Of a DNA stretch of 44,930 nt, positions 21,294-30,605 are shown piece by piece; position 1 is the stretch's first letter; each line of letters begins with the position of its first letter. The DNA comes from a virus: IMG/VR virus record IMGVR_UViG_3300048928_000594, positions 1 to 44,930 of that record; one strand, 5' to 3'. Below the pieces are notes generated by a model. It saw only the letters and a program-made list of their open reading frames with translations, was not told the origin of the DNA and did no database searches. Position numbers and translations under genes: made by a program.

Positions 21294-22769
21294 GTGTTAA
21301 CTGAAAAGCAGAAAGCTCTCCTGAAAAACAGGTTTTGGCGTCTCAACCACCTCTACAAAATTAAAGATAAAAATGGTCAGTGTGTAACGTTCAAGATGAC
21401 GCCAGAGCAACTGGAGTATTTCGACGGCATGCACGACCGTAACGTGATACTGAAAGCGCGTCAGCTGGGCTTCACCACTGAGATGTGCATCATCCAGCTT
21501 GATCTGGCGATCTTCCACAAAAAAGAATGCGCTCTGATCGCTCACTCCCTTCCGGACTCAGAAAGGCTGTTCCGAAACAAAACGCAGTTTGCCTATCAGC
21601 GAATGCCTGACGATATCAAGCTGGCCAACCCGCTTGTTAAAGAGACAACCAGTGAGTATGTATTCGCAAAAGGGGGGAGCGTAACGGTATCAACCTCATT
21701 CCGAGGCGGAACGCTGTACAGCCTGCATGTCTCTGAGTTCGGTAAGATCTGCGCCAAATGGCCGGATAAAGCGAAAGAGATTGTGACGGGCGCGTTTGAG
21801 GCTGTCCCACTTGGCGGGAAGATCACCCTCGAAAGCACAGCTGAAGGCCGGGCGGGGTATTTCTACGACTATTGCAGTGAAGCTGAGAAAGCGATGCTGC
21901 AGGGTAAGGCGCTTTCCAACCTCGACTGGAAGTTCTTTTTCTTCTCCTGGTGGAAGAATCCGCAGTATGCAATCGACCCGGTTGAACCGCTGCCAGCGCG
22001 CCTGGTTGAATACTTCGCCGAGATGGAGGCGAAGCACGGCGTTGTACTGAATGAGCGCCAGAAAGCCTGGTATCACGCCAAAGAGAAAACTCTCGGCGAT
22101 GACATGAAGCGCGAGTACCCGACCATTCCGGCGGAGGCGTTTCAGCAGTCTGTCGAGGGCGCGTATTACGCCAAACAGTTCCGCTGGCTCTACACCAACA
22201 AGCGAATCGGGCAAATCCCTGACAACTCACACCTCCCGGTTCATACGTTCTGGGATATCGGCGTGGGCGACTCGACGGCGATCTGGTTCGTTCGTGAGGT
22301 CGGTACCGAATTCCACGTTATCGACTACTACGAAAACTCAGGTGAGGGCCTGAGGCACTACATGAAGGTGCTGAAAGACCGCGGCTATGAGTACGGCGAG
22401 CACTGGGGCCCACACGATATCGAAAACCGCGAGTTCGGCGCAGACGCGAAGTCACGCAAAGAACTGGCGCAAGAGGGCTACGAGATTGACGGCCAGATGT
22501 ACTCCATGACCTTCAATGTTGTGCCGAAGGCAGGCGTCGACACCGGCATCGAGTCGGTTCGTGAGATTCTTCCATCATGCGTGTTCGATGAAGAGAAGTG
22601 CGCCGAAGGCATCTCTCACCTCGAAGGCTACCGCAAGGAGTGGGACGACAAGCGCGGCTGCTGGAAAGATAAACCTCTTCACGATTTCACCTCTCACGGC
22701 GCTGACGGCTTCCGTTACTTTGCTGTAGCGAAGAACAACCGCAAGCAGGTCGGCGCAGTATTCTTCTAA
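21294..22769 (+). CDS. terL: Terminase large subunit
   Basis: The 491-residue protein is the packaging ATPase/nuclease. An adenine-binding and Walker-A-like KARQLGFTT lies at about 54-62. The central motif VSEFGKI lies near 149, and the STAEG motif coupling ATP hydrolysis near 181-185. A C-terminal RNase-H-like nuclease opens with FWDIGVGDSTAIWFV (about 318-332) and has later acidic residues in HDIENREFG and SHGADGFRY. It begins with GTG behind an AAGGAG ribosome site. Packaging type (cos or pac) cannot be decided from sequence alone. Confidence 0.94.
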   Translation: MLTEKQKALLKNRFWRLNHLYKIKDKNGQCVTFKMTPEQLEYFDGMHDRNVILKARQLGFTTEMCIIQLDLAIFHKKECALIAHSLPDSERLFRNKTQFAYQRMPDDIKLANPLVKETTSEYVFAKGGSVTVSTSFRGGTLYSLHVSEFGKICAKWPDKAKEIVTGAFEAVPLGGKITLESTAEGRAGYFYDYCSEAEKAMLQGKALSNLDWKFFFFSWWKNPQYAIDPVEPLPARLVEYFAEMEAKHGVVLNERQKAWYHAKEKTLGDDMKREYPTIPAEAFQQSVEGAYYAKQFRWLYTNKRIGQIPDNSHLPVHTFWDIGVGDSTAIWFVREVGTEFHVIDYYENSGEGLRHYMKVLKDRGYEYGEHWGPHDIENREFGADAKSRKELAQEGYEIDGQMYSMTFNVVPKAGVDTGIESVREILPSCVFDEEKCAEGISHLEGYRKEWDDKRGCWKDKPLHDFTSHGADGFRYFAVAKNNRKQVGAVFF

Positions 22770-22780
22770 GGAGCTCATCA

Positions 22781-24226
22781 GTGAGTGAATTAAGCACCGG
22801 GGAGCAGTTCCTCGTTAATGCCCTTGCTGATGCTATCGGGCGGCAGCGCATGCTGTATGCAGGTCAGCCGGGGAATACCAAACGCACGAAGCTGTGGGAT
22901 GAGTTCGGCTACCCGAATAACCTCGAATTTGATCGCTACTATCGGGCCTACGAGCGTAACGCTGTGGCTTATGCTGCGGTGCACAAGTTGCTCGAATCCT
23001 GCTGGATGGATAACCCGACAATCATCGACGGCGAGGAAGCCAAAGAGGCGACCAAAACCACTGACTGGGAGAAGTCGGTAACGAAGATGCTGAAGAAGCA
23101 CTGGCCGAAGATTAAGGACGCGGATCGTCGCAACCTTGTCGGCCGGTATTCGGCGCTTCTTATCCAGTTCAGGGATGGCAGAGAGTGGTTCGAACCTGTC
23201 GATCGTGTTGTTGTCACCAGGAAGAAAGAAAAAGCAATTGTTAAGCTCATTCCTGCCTGGGAATCTCAGGTAAAGCCGGGAAACTTCGACACCGACACGC
23301 TTTCAGAAACCTACGGCCAGCCTGTTTCGTACAACTTCAACGAACAGCCGGTCGGCGATGACGGTACCTACGGCCCGGTGCGCGGAGTTACCGTTCACCC
23401 CGATCGAATCATCATCCTCTGCGAAGGATCAGAGGATGAAAATATGCTCTCAGGCGTGCCTTTCCTGCGTGCGGGTTATAACAAACTACTCGACCTTGAG
23501 AAGGTTTCCGGCGGCAGCGCCGAGGGCTTTCTGAAGAACGCCAGCCGCCAGCTTGGTATCGCATTTGATAAAGAGACCAACATGGCAGCGCTCAAACAGG
23601 CTGCTACGGATGCTGGCTTCAAAGATTTAGGCGATGCGCTGAACGACAAAGTCTCCAGGATGAATCGCGGTACCGACGCCGCTCTCGTTATGCAGGCCGG
23701 TACGCCGTCCGTTCTCTCGGTTGCCCCGGCTGACCCCAAGCCAACCTGGGAGGTCACCGCCAACGAGTTCGCCGCATCAATCCAGTGCCCGTTCACCATT
23801 CTTTTCGGTCAGCAGACGGGGCGACTTGCCTCCGATGAGGATAAAACAGACTGGGCTAAGCGTTGCAATGGTCGACGCTGGGGCTTCATGACCTCGGTAA
23901 TCGAGACGTTGCTGGAGCGCTTCTGGATGCTTGGCGTCATTGATGCTCCATCCTCCGGTGAGGTAACTCTGGCATGGTCTGATCTGCTCGCTCCGAGCGA
24001 GAAAGAGAAGATTGCCAACATGCAGGCCATGGCTACTGTGGCTAAAGACACTCAGCAAGCCTTCGGTACGCCAGCTGTCGAACCCAATGAGGTGCGCGCT
24101 GTTGGCGAGCTTGAGCCGCTGCCTGATGTTGAAACGCCAGACCCGAATGCAAAGGTGACTACCGTTGATCCTCTCAACCCAGCAGAAGAGAATCGGGACG
24201 CCGATCGTACCGCGCAACAAAGCTGA
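22781..24226 (+). CDS. Portal protein (DUF1073 type)
   Basis: The 481-residue protein fits the DUF1073 portal family that follows the terminase in this head module. It has LEFDRYYRAYERNAVAYAAV (about 49-68) and ESCWMDNPTI in the N-terminal half, and QCPFTILFGQQTGRLAS (about 333-349) in the crown region. The portal forms the dodecameric DNA gate of the capsid. It begins with GTG. Its 3' end overlaps the next gene by 62 bases. Confidence 0.92.
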   Translation: MSELSTGEQFLVNALADAIGRQRMLYAGQPGNTKRTKLWDEFGYPNNLEFDRYYRAYERNAVAYAAVHKLLESCWMDNPTIIDGEEAKEATKTTDWEKSVTKMLKKHWPKIKDADRRNLVGRYSALLIQFRDGREWFEPVDRVVVTRKKEKAIVKLIPAWESQVKPGNFDTDTLSETYGQPVSYNFNEQPVGDDGTYGPVRGVTVHPDRIIILCEGSEDENMLSGVPFLRAGYNKLLDLEKVSGGSAEGFLKNASRQLGIAFDKETNMAALKQAATDAGFKDLGDALNDKVSRMNRGTDAALVMQAGTPSVLSVAPADPKPTWEVTANEFAASIQCPFTILFGQQTGRLASDEDKTDWAKRCNGRRWGFMTSVIETLLERFWMLGVIDAPSSGEVTLAWSDLLAPSEKEKIANMQAMATVAKDTQQAFGTPAVEPNEVRAVGELEPLPDVETPDPNAKVTTVDPLNPAEENRDADRTAQQS

Positions 24227-25151
24227 CCCGACACAATCCGCCCGGCAGGTTAGCCGGATGTTCAGGGATATCGAAGAGCGGTATCTCAACATCAAGCGCC
24301 AGCTCAAAGAGGTATTCGATCAGCGCCTGACCGGGCGGCAGCGTGAGACCAATGGCGAAAAGTCATGGATGTTGTGCAACAACGATGCCGCTGAGCCTTC
24401 TCTTTACCAGGTGAATGCTGGCACGTACATCTATGACATGACGGCGGCGCAACTCGCTGACCTTTTCCAGATAGTGCAGGCGATACTGGATGGCTCTTTG
24501 CTTGATGGCGGAAGCCAGAACCTTTGGGCGCTTGGGTACGTCGCCGCAGAGTATGAGCGCGGCACGCTTAACGCTTTCACCAACCTGTCCGTGCAGTCAC
24601 CGGCTTACGCCAGCCAGACGACATTACCTCAATTGCTGTCGAGCCCGGCCTATCAGAACCAAATCGCAGCCGCTTACGTCTCTACCTACAGTGACTGGAA
24701 AGGCATCAGCGACACAGCGCGCGCAGACCTCGCTAATGTCATAGCCGACTCGATAGGTCGTGGTGTTAACCCGAGAGAAACCGCTCAGATCGTCAGCAAG
24801 CGCCTCGATGTCAGCATGGCAAAGGCGAAGAACATCGCTCAGACCGAGCAAGTCGGCGCGTTGCGTGAGGCTCAGTGGAATGAGACAGAGTGGACGCAAG
24901 AACGCCTGGGGCTCAATACCGCGATATTGTGGATATCAGCTCTCAAGCCAACAACGAGAGCATCGCATGCAGCACGGCACGGAAAAACTTTCTCGCCCCA
25001 GGAGGTGAGAGATTTTTACTCCAGAGACGGCAACAGGTATCACTGCTACTGCGGAAACATACCGTGCTTGTTGAATGATGATGGGAGCCTGTTCAATAAA
25101 GGGCTGGCGGATAAACTGAAAAAAGAACGTGAAAACTGGAGCGAAAGTTGA
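24165..25151 (+). CDS. SPP1 gp7/Mu F-like head morphogenesis protein
   Basis: The 328-residue protein carries the Mu F-like region near its end (AKNIAQTEQVGALREAQWNE; about 222-241; then HAARHGKTFSP and RYHCYCGNIPC). Such minor head proteins associate with the portal and assist DNA ejection. A TTG start at 24165 is chosen because homologous-looking sequence (TPIVPRNKADPTQSARQ) begins before the first ATG at 24258. The overlap with the portal gene agrees with this. Confidence 0.85.
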   Translation: MILSTQQKRIGTPIVPRNKADPTQSARQVSRMFRDIEERYLNIKRQLKEVFDQRLTGRQRETNGEKSWMLCNNDAAEPSLYQVNAGTYIYDMTAAQLADLFQIVQAILDGSLLDGGSQNLWALGYVAAEYERGTLNAFTNLSVQSPAYASQTTLPQLLSSPAYQNQIAAAYVSTYSDWKGISDTARADLANVIADSIGRGVNPRETAQIVSKRLDVSMAKAKNIAQTEQVGALREAQWNETEWTQERLGLNTAILWISALKPTTRASHAARHGKTFSPQEVRDFYSRDGNRYHCYCGNIPCLLNDDGSLFNKGLADKLKKERENWSES

Positions 25152-25191
25152 TCTAAGATAGCCTCAATCAAAGGCATAAAGAGGCTCAGAA

Positions 25192-25503
25192 ATGGAAATA
25201 CGTAAGGTAGGTCAGAGACTATATAACGTTCTCTGGAATGCAAATGTAAGAAACAATGACCGTCCAACATTTCTCACAATCGAACAAATAATGAGTGAGA
25301 TTAATGTCGATGTGAAAAACATTGTCACGCGAGATCAGGTTGTTGATGTGATTTTAAATGATCCATTTAGGCAAATAGACTTTCGCGGGGTGGCTTGTGA
25401 TAACACTCGAATGTTTGAAACAAAAGAAGTTAATGGGGTTCTCGAATCCGTCAGGCTTCCTGAATCGCCTTATAAATACCCAAAAGATTGGGGATTAGAA
25501 TAA
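25192..25503 (+). CDS. Small protein inserted in the head operon, moron
   Basis: The 103-residue product starts MEIRKVGQRLYNVLWNANVR and contains a TIEQIMSEINVDVKNIVTRD helical stretch and an EVNGVLESVRLP segment. It is clearly more AT-rich than the flanking structural genes and ends at its own terminator, so it looks like a later insertion. No family is recognised. It could be expressed from the prophage, but no clear promoter was found. Confidence 0.65.
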   Translation: MEIRKVGQRLYNVLWNANVRNNDRPTFLTIEQIMSEINVDVKNIVTRDQVVDVILNDPFRQIDFRGVACDNTRMFETKEVNGVLESVRLPESPYKYPKDWGLE

Positions 25504-25510
25504 ACATACT

Positions 25511-25533
25511 AGGTCGCTACGGCGGCCTTTTTA
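25511..25533 (+). terminator. Rho-independent terminator after the inserted gene
   Basis: GGTCGC and GCGGCC arms (25512-25527) with a 4-base loop are followed by TTTTTATT. Confidence 0.82.
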
Positions 25534-25563
25534 TTGCCTGAAATCCACCAATGAGGACCCAGC

Positions 25564-26958
25564 ATGAAACGCAACCGCGTTAACGTGCTGACCGTCGTCA
25601 ACTCCGCTTCAAACATCACCACTGAAACCATCGACGGCAAGCCACATATCGTGGTTCGCGGCATCACGCCTGTCGTGGACGATATTGTGATGAACCGGAA
25701 GTTGTACCCGGCAGCCGAAATCGAAAAGGCCTACAACACGCTTGAGCGTAACCCGATGCCGCTGGGCCACCCGAAAGTGGACGGCAAGCATGTGTCGGCG
25801 CGAGATGTCCGGGCGGTGAACAACTACCACGTCGGTGCCTGGCTGCAGAACGTCAGCCACAAAGATGGCAAGGTCAGCGGCGATATGTACGTCGACCGCC
25901 AGTACGCCGAATCCAGTGAGAAGGGTAAGCGCCTGATCAACCGGCTGGATGAGATGGTTGCTGGCACCAATACCGAGGCCATCCACATCTCCACCGGCTT
26001 GCTGTATTCCGGCATCACTGCCAATGGTGAATCGAAGGGCAAGAAGTACAACGAGATCGCCACCAACATGATGTTTGACCATGTGGCGGTGCTGCTGGAC
26101 GAGCCCGGCGCGGGGACGCCTGAAGAGGGCGTCGGCATCTTTGTTAATGCCGAAGGTGACGAGCAGGAGATTGAGATTGCTCACCTCGCTGACGCTTCTG
26201 ACTGCACCCGGGAAGGCCTGCTGAATAAGACGAAGTTCTTTTTCACCAACGCCTCAAACTTCTCCTTCGACGATATCCAGCGCGCCATCAGCGACAAGCT
26301 TCGCGAAGGCCGCTCAAAAGACTCCTTCCTCTGGCCCGAGTCAGTTTGGCCAGACACCTTCATCTATCGCGATGAAGCGAAATATTTCAAACAGAAGTAC
26401 CTCATCGATGAGGGCGGCAAGGCCGTTTTCGTCGGCGAACCTGTAGAAGTCGTGCGCAAACCCACTGAGTACGAAATTAAAACCAACGGAGAGAACGATC
26501 CGATGAAAGATCTGATTATCAATGCGCTGAAAGCCGCTGGTAAGCCGACCGAAGGCAAGTCCGATGCTGAGCTGATGGACGCTTACAACCAGATGGCCGC
26601 CGAAAAGGCAGCGAAAACCGAAACGCCTGAAGAGAAGGCCGCCCGCGAAAAAAAAGAAGCGGATGAGAAAAAGGCGAAAGAGCAGGCTACCAACAGCGAG
26701 CAAGCCCCCGCCTGGTTCGCGCCGTTTGCCGACAAGCTCAACGCCATCGAAAGCGGTCTTGCTGTGAACGCCGACAAAGAGAAAGGCGAAAAGCGCGCTG
26801 CGGTTAAAGCTAAGTTCCAGCTCGACGATATGGCAGTCAACGCGCTTGATGGTGCCGCGCTCGATGGCCTGTATGCGCAGTGCCACACCTCCACCGGCCT
26901 GAATGGTGCATTCCGCCAGGCTACCAACACTCAATCTGTCAGCGAAATGCCGGAGTAA
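25564..26958 (+). CDS. DUF2213 prohead protease with C-terminal scaffold
   Basis: The 464-residue protein has a DUF2213 N-terminal half (about 20-200): VDDIVMNRKLYPAAEI, PLGHPKVDGKHVSARD and EIATNMMFDHVAVLLDEPG, consistent with a capsid maturation protease fold whose His and Ser residues (PMPLGH, HISTGLLY) may be catalytic. The C-terminal part (about 340-440) is a strongly charged coiled coil (EEKAAREKKEADEKKAKEQ), typical of a scaffold. An internal start near 26503 (MKDLIINALKAAG) may give a separate scaffold product. Confidence 0.85.
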   Translation: MKRNRVNVLTVVNSASNITTETIDGKPHIVVRGITPVVDDIVMNRKLYPAAEIEKAYNTLERNPMPLGHPKVDGKHVSARDVRAVNNYHVGAWLQNVSHKDGKVSGDMYVDRQYAESSEKGKRLINRLDEMVAGTNTEAIHISTGLLYSGITANGESKGKKYNEIATNMMFDHVAVLLDEPGAGTPEEGVGIFVNAEGDEQEIEIAHLADASDCTREGLLNKTKFFFTNASNFSFDDIQRAISDKLREGRSKDSFLWPESVWPDTFIYRDEAKYFKQKYLIDEGGKAVFVGEPVEVVRKPTEYEIKTNGENDPMKDLIINALKAAGKPTEGKSDAELMDAYNQMAAEKAAKTETPEEKAAREKKEADEKKAKEQATNSEQAPAWFAPFADKLNAIESGLAVNADKEKGEKRAAVKAKFQLDDMAVNALDGAALDGLYAQCHTSTGLNGAFRQATNTQSVSEMPE

Positions 26959-26961
26959 ATA

Positions 26962-27396
26962 ATGGCTAAAGATGGAAAGCATGTGATCCACGCGGGCGGC
27001 GTATTCCCTAATCCGCTGCTCAACCGTGAAGGCGGCGCTGCCGCGTCAACTCTGCCGGGCACTGTGGGCTTCTTCAGCACCGCTGACAAGTTCACTGCGT
27101 CGGTAGCCGGTGCTGAAAGCGCTATCAAGTACGTGGCTAACAAAGACTACCTCCGCTGCCTGAGCGTTGATGATGCTATCGCGGCTAATGAGCTGGTGAT
27201 CGGTATTCACCCGCTGCCGGGTATGTTCCTCAATGTGCGCGCGGCGGCAGGCACCTACACCAAAGGCCAGCCGGTTGCTGTCGCTAATGGTCGCGTTACC
27301 GCTGTAACTGCGGATGCCGCGGTTTTCGCTTATGTCGAAGAAGATAAAGCCGTCACTGCGGTGGCCGGCGATCTGATTCGCGTTGTGTTCAAGTAA
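26962..27396 (+). CDS. Capsid decoration protein
   Basis: The 144-residue Ala/Val-rich protein (start MAKDGKHVIHAGGVFPNP; later IHPLPGMFLNVRAAAGTYTK) lies between the protease/scaffold and major capsid genes, the usual place of a head-stabilising decoration protein. The end, TAVAGDLIRVVFK, and the VANGRVTAVTADAAVFAYVEE strand pattern resemble decoration-type beta domains. The assignment is by position and fold resemblance. Confidence 0.78.
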   Translation: MAKDGKHVIHAGGVFPNPLLNREGGAAASTLPGTVGFFSTADKFTASVAGAESAIKYVANKDYLRCLSVDDAIAANELVIGIHPLPGMFLNVRAAAGTYTKGQPVAVANGRVTAVTADAAVFAYVEEDKAVTAVAGDLIRVVFK

Positions 27397-27406
27397 GGAG
27401 CACTGA

Positions 27407-28504
27407 ATGTTTGTATTCTCGAAGTCTATCGGCGAAAAGACCGGTAATTTAGCAATTAACCAGGCTCAGTGGCGCGCCTTGGAAGCTGAGCGCAATGCCA
27501 GTTCGCAAGCCGCAGCTGATTTCCTCGCACGTACACAATTCCGTGGTGCCGCAGAAGATGCGCCGTACCTTGATGCGGCTAACGCCGTTGACGATATCCG
27601 CCGCCTGTACCGCGCTTTCGATACCACCGTCCTGCAGCAGTTTGAACCGAGTACTGAGTTCACATTGCTAAACGACCTGATGCCGCTGTCGCGCTCCGTT
27701 CGTATCGAACAGTCCCGTTACGATTATGCTCGTACCGGCGGTCGCGGCTGGGCTCACACATCCATGTCTGGTCAGGTCGGCGCGGCGCTTGATGCCCGCA
27801 GCTACACCTTCGACGGCACCATGGTTCCGATCCATGATTCGGGCTTCAAGTTCGAATGGCGCGACCCGATCTTCAACAGCCCGTCCGCTCTTCAGTCTCA
27901 GGCTGATGCGCAGCGCGGATCGGTTGAAGATGTGCAACGCAAGTATGTTGACTACATCTTCAACGGCTTCCGCGATAAAGCGGGTAACTTCGCCGTGTTT
28001 GACGGCCTGACCTGGAAAGGCCTGAAAGATGATGAGCGTGTGGCTCAGATTGACCTGGGCGCTTCCGGTCTGAATATCGACTTCACCTCTGGTAATGCAA
28101 CCTCTCAGCAGATGCGCGCTGGCGCAATCGCGCTGCGTGACCAGATGCGCCGCATCAACAGCCAGTATGCAGCGCAGACCTGGTATGTGTCCGGCGAAAT
28201 CATCTCCAACTGGGAGCGCTTCTTCTCCGATAACTACCAGTCCGGTACCGTGATGGATGAAATCCTGAAGCTGACCGGCGTGGCGGCGATCAAAGAAGAC
28301 AGCCAGTTGTCTGGTAACGAAATCGTCATTGTGCCGCTTGGCGCAGGCGTTATCGCTCCGATCGTCGGCCAGGCTATCGGCACCGTTGCATCTCCTCGCC
28401 CGGAATACAACAGCGACTACATCTGGCGCACCTGGGGCGCAATGGGGTTGATGGTCAAACAGGACATCAACAACAAATATTCCGTCATTCACGCATCGAG
28501 CTAA
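27407..28504 (+). CDS. Major capsid protein (DUF2184 type)
   Basis: The 365-residue protein fits the DUF2184 major capsid family that pairs with DUF1073 portal and DUF2213 protease. Visible segments include RLYRAFDTTVLQQFEPSTEF (about 65-84), YDYARTGGRGWAHTSMSG (about 104-121) and the C-terminal YIWRTWGAMGLMVKQDINNK. The fold should be HK97-like. It begins 8 bases after the decoration gene with an AAGGAGC ribosome site. Confidence 0.92.
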   Translation: MFVFSKSIGEKTGNLAINQAQWRALEAERNASSQAAADFLARTQFRGAAEDAPYLDAANAVDDIRRLYRAFDTTVLQQFEPSTEFTLLNDLMPLSRSVRIEQSRYDYARTGGRGWAHTSMSGQVGAALDARSYTFDGTMVPIHDSGFKFEWRDPIFNSPSALQSQADAQRGSVEDVQRKYVDYIFNGFRDKAGNFAVFDGLTWKGLKDDERVAQIDLGASGLNIDFTSGNATSQQMRAGAIALRDQMRRINSQYAAQTWYVSGEIISNWERFFSDNYQSGTVMDEILKLTGVAAIKEDSQLSGNEIVIVPLGAGVIAPIVGQAIGTVASPRPEYNSDYIWRTWGAMGLMVKQDINNKYSVIHASS

Positions 28505-28513
28505 GGATAAATC

Positions 28514-28879
28514 ATGGCACTGGTAGAAATCGTGGCAAACAACCTGCACGCCGGTGCCGACCTCCGCAAACTGGAGGTTGGCTCGGTGGTAGATGTAGAC
28601 GACGCAACGGCTGAGCGCTGGTTACAGACCGGCAAGGCGAAGAAGACTGACCAGAAGAAAGGCGAAAAACTTTCCTTCGAAGTCGCTACACCATCCGTGC
28701 AGACTGCTGATCTGTCTGGACTGCAAAAGCAACACGCCGAAGCGCTGGCGCAGATCGACAAGCTGACCGCTGATGCAGAAGCGAAAGACAAAGCGCACGC
28801 TGACGCGCTGGCAGCAGAAAAGAAACGCGCAGATGATGCAGAAGCCGCGCTGGAAGAACTGAAGAAGAAGGTTAAATAA
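28514..28879 (+). CDS. Coiled-coil head protein, unknown
   Basis: The 121-residue protein has a small N-terminal domain (1-45: VEIVANNLHAGADLRKLEVG and an AERWLQTGKAKK stretch that recalls short phage head-associated domains) and a long C-terminal coiled coil (about 68-121, QKQHAEALAQIDKLTADAEA onward). It lies between capsid and head-tail connector genes and is therefore probably a minor head component. The exact role is unknown. Confidence 0.72.
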   Translation: MALVEIVANNLHAGADLRKLEVGSVVDVDDATAERWLQTGKAKKTDQKKGEKLSFEVATPSVQTADLSGLQKQHAEALAQIDKLTADAEAKDKAHADALAAEKKRADDAEAALEELKKKVK

Positions 28880-28881
28880 CA

Positions 28882-29262
28882 ATGGCGACCCCGGTTACGG
28901 CTGACGACGTGAAAGGCTTCCTCTCCGAATTGGGGTTTGCCATCCCTGACGCTTTGCTTACTCCAATCCTCTACGTGGTAAACAAAATTATCCCTTGCCT
29001 TGAAGGTGCGGGTTATGACGAGTGCACTGCGCAGCTCATTCTTATCTACGCTGCGGCGCTGATGGCTACTTCATCCGGCGCGCGACGTATCAAATCGCAG
29101 TCAGCGCCATCTGGTGCGTCACGTTCATTTGAGTATGGCGACGACGGTGTGACATGGCTGCGTGACACGCTATCTCGCCTCGATACCAGCGGCTGCACCG
29201 GCGAGTTGCCGATCAGTGCCGGTAATGGCGTCGGGTTTTTCGATGTTGTCGGGGGCTGCTGA
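28882..29262 (+). CDS. Head-tail adaptor protein
   Basis: The 126-residue protein has predicted helices (VTADDVKGFLSELGF; TPILYVVNKIIPCLEGAG; AQLILIYAAALMATSSG) and follows the capsid genes, matching the helical head-completion adaptors of the gp6/gp15 type. The end is Gly-rich (GNGVGFFDVVGGC). Its stop overlaps the next start (TGATG). Confidence 0.75.
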   Translation: MATPVTADDVKGFLSELGFAIPDALLTPILYVVNKIIPCLEGAGYDECTAQLILIYAAALMATSSGARRIKSQSAPSGASRSFEYGDDGVTWLRDTLSRLDTSGCTGELPISAGNGVGFFDVVGGC

Positions 29263-29432
29263 TGGCTTGGGTGCCTGTAGAGGTAAAACTGCCGGCGACA
29301 TTCACGCGCGTATGGGTGAAGACCGACACCGGGCGGGAGACCACCGGCCACGTCAAATCTGACGGTCAGTGGTTCATCAACTGCGCGAGCATACGGGCTA
29401 CTGGCGCGAAGGTGCTCAAGTGGAAGGAGTAG
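29262..29432 (+). CDS. Small neck-region protein
   Basis: The 56-residue product starts MAWVPVEVKLPATFTRVWVK and contains TGRETTGHVKSDGQWFINCA, a compact beta-rich pattern. The ATG overlaps the previous stop (TGATG) and the TAG lies 3 bases before the next ATG, so it is part of the cotranslated connector set. It is too small for standard minimum lengths but well supported by spacing and composition. Confidence 0.65.
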   Translation: MAWVPVEVKLPATFTRVWVKTDTGRETTGHVKSDGQWFINCASIRATGAKVLKWKE

Positions 29433-29435
29433 GGC

Positions 29436-29786
29436 ATGTCATCCGCAGCAAACTGGAGCTATACCGCCATGGCTACCATCTGGCGCAAGCTGGAAGGCAA
29501 TGACGAATTTGGCGATCCGCTTGGCTATGCCGAGCCTGAGCAAATCCTCTGTGATTATGAAGGCGGCCTCTCAAAGCGACTCGCGAACCTTGGTGTTGAG
29601 GTCGTAGTTAAAAACACATTCTGGACTGAGTTCACGCTGGCAGCAGCTGGTGATTACTTGCTGATTGGCATGTCGACAGAGGCCGACCCTGTTGTGGCTG
29701 GCGCTGATGAAGTGCGTCAGGTTGTTCAGTATGCCGACACCTTCGAGCGCCTGGCAGATGATTACGCCATCCTGACTGGAGTTTAG
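29436..29786 (+). CDS. Head-closure/neck protein
   Basis: The 116-residue protein starts MSSAANWSYTAMATIWRKLE, with DPLGYAEPEQILCDYEGG and VKNTFWTEFTLAAAGDYLLI. This beta-rich pattern fits a head-closure (stopper) protein at this site between the adaptor and tail-completion genes. The assignment rests on gene order and predicted fold, not on a named motif. Confidence 0.65.
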   Translation: MSSAANWSYTAMATIWRKLEGNDEFGDPLGYAEPEQILCDYEGGLSKRLANLGVEVVVKNTFWTEFTLAAAGDYLLIGMSTEADPVVAGADEVRQVVQYADTFERLADDYAILTGV

Positions 29787-29788
29787 AT

Positions 29789-30214
29789 ATGGGCGTCAAA
29801 GTTAAGGGTGTGAGTCAGGCCGTCAAAACCATTAATCGCATAGCGAACACGATCGATGGCAAAAAGGCTCTGCGTGCCGTTTATTCGGCGCTGTACATCG
29901 TAGGTGCTGAATCTGCAACTATGGTGCCGATCGATACCAGCACGCTACTCAATTCCCAGTTCCGGGATGTGAACGTCAATGGCACCCGCATCACAGGCAA
30001 GGTTGGTTACTCAGCGAAATATGCCGCTTCAGTACATGAGGCGCCCGGTAAACACCTCGGTAAGAAAACACCGCGCCCGGTTGATAAAGGCCAGGCACCA
30101 GGTTCGAGAGGGAACATATGGGACAGGACTGGCGAGCCTGAGTTTCTGAAGAAAGCTGGTGAACGAACAACTATTCAGGTCGATACCGTCGTTAAAAAGG
30201 AAATGTCGCTATGA
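29789..30214 (+). CDS. HK97 gp10-like tail completion protein
   Basis: The 141-residue basic protein starts MGVKVKGVSQAVKTINRIAN and contains VGAESATMVPIDTSTLLNSQ and YSAKYAASVHEAPGKHLGKK, the hallmark order of HK97 gp10-type proteins (helix, then PxDTGxL-like and YAxxVHE-like motifs). It should sit at the head-tail joint. It overlaps the next gene by 4 bases. Confidence 0.86.
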   Translation: MGVKVKGVSQAVKTINRIANTIDGKKALRAVYSALYIVGAESATMVPIDTSTLLNSQFRDVNVNGTRITGKVGYSAKYAASVHEAPGKHLGKKTPRPVDKGQAPGSRGNIWDRTGEPEFLKKAGERTTIQVDTVVKKEMSL

Positions 30215-30594
30215 CGCCTTTAATGTTCCAGCGCGTTAGTGACGTGTTTGTTGATGCCGGGCTCACGACGGGATTTAAAGTCCAGCAGTTGATGTACGAC
30301 GATCCTGGTAATTTATCGACGGGTGCCATTGTTTTCCGGCCCGACGGTGGCTCTGCAATTCGCAATGAACTCGGTTCAACATATTACGTTATGGTGGACG
30401 TTGTCGGCGCGAAGGATAAGCGCAAAGAAGCCCTGAATGCTGTCCAGCGCATTATTGAGTATGTTCAGGAAAACCCGATCAGCCACCCTTGCGTTGGTCA
30501 TATTGAAAATATTGGCGGCATACCGCCACCGCAACTAACGGAAGAGGGGAGGATCGTTTTTCGTCTTTCCTTCGCTTGCCTCTACGGGGAGTAA
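30211..30594 (+). CDS. Tail terminator protein
   Basis: The 127-residue protein has the size and alternating helix-strand pattern of lambda gpU-type tail terminators: SDVFVDAGLTTGFKVQQLMY, TYYVMVDVVGAKDKRKEALN and RIVFRLSFACLYGE at the end. It caps the tail tube to set its length. It lies directly before the tail-tube gene, separated by a terminator. Confidence 0.75.
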   Translation: MTPLMFQRVSDVFVDAGLTTGFKVQQLMYDDPGNLSTGAIVFRPDGGSAIRNELGSTYYVMVDVVGAKDKRKEALNAVQRIIEYVQENPISHPCVGHIENIGGIPPPQLTEEGRIVFRLSFACLYGE

Positions 30595-30605
30595 GCAAAA
30601 ACACC

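Noticed and set aside
21696-22230. Leftward frames opposite the terminase large subunit
   Set aside because: They are shadows. The terminase has complete motifs throughout this interval.
25609-26184. A 191-codon leftward frame
   Set aside because: It lies fully opposite the DUF2213 domain, whose family match is clear. No ribosome site supports the antisense frame.
26341-26991. A 216-codon leftward frame opposite the protease/scaffold gene
   Set aside because: It is a shadow of the charged coiled-coil codons. The Phe/Leu-rich product is the reverse reading of Lys/Glu codons.
27668-28549. A long (293-codon) leftward frame opposite the major capsid gene
   Set aside because: It is an antisense shadow caused by GC-rich third positions of the capsid gene. 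Its protein is Cys/His-rich and unlike a real protein.
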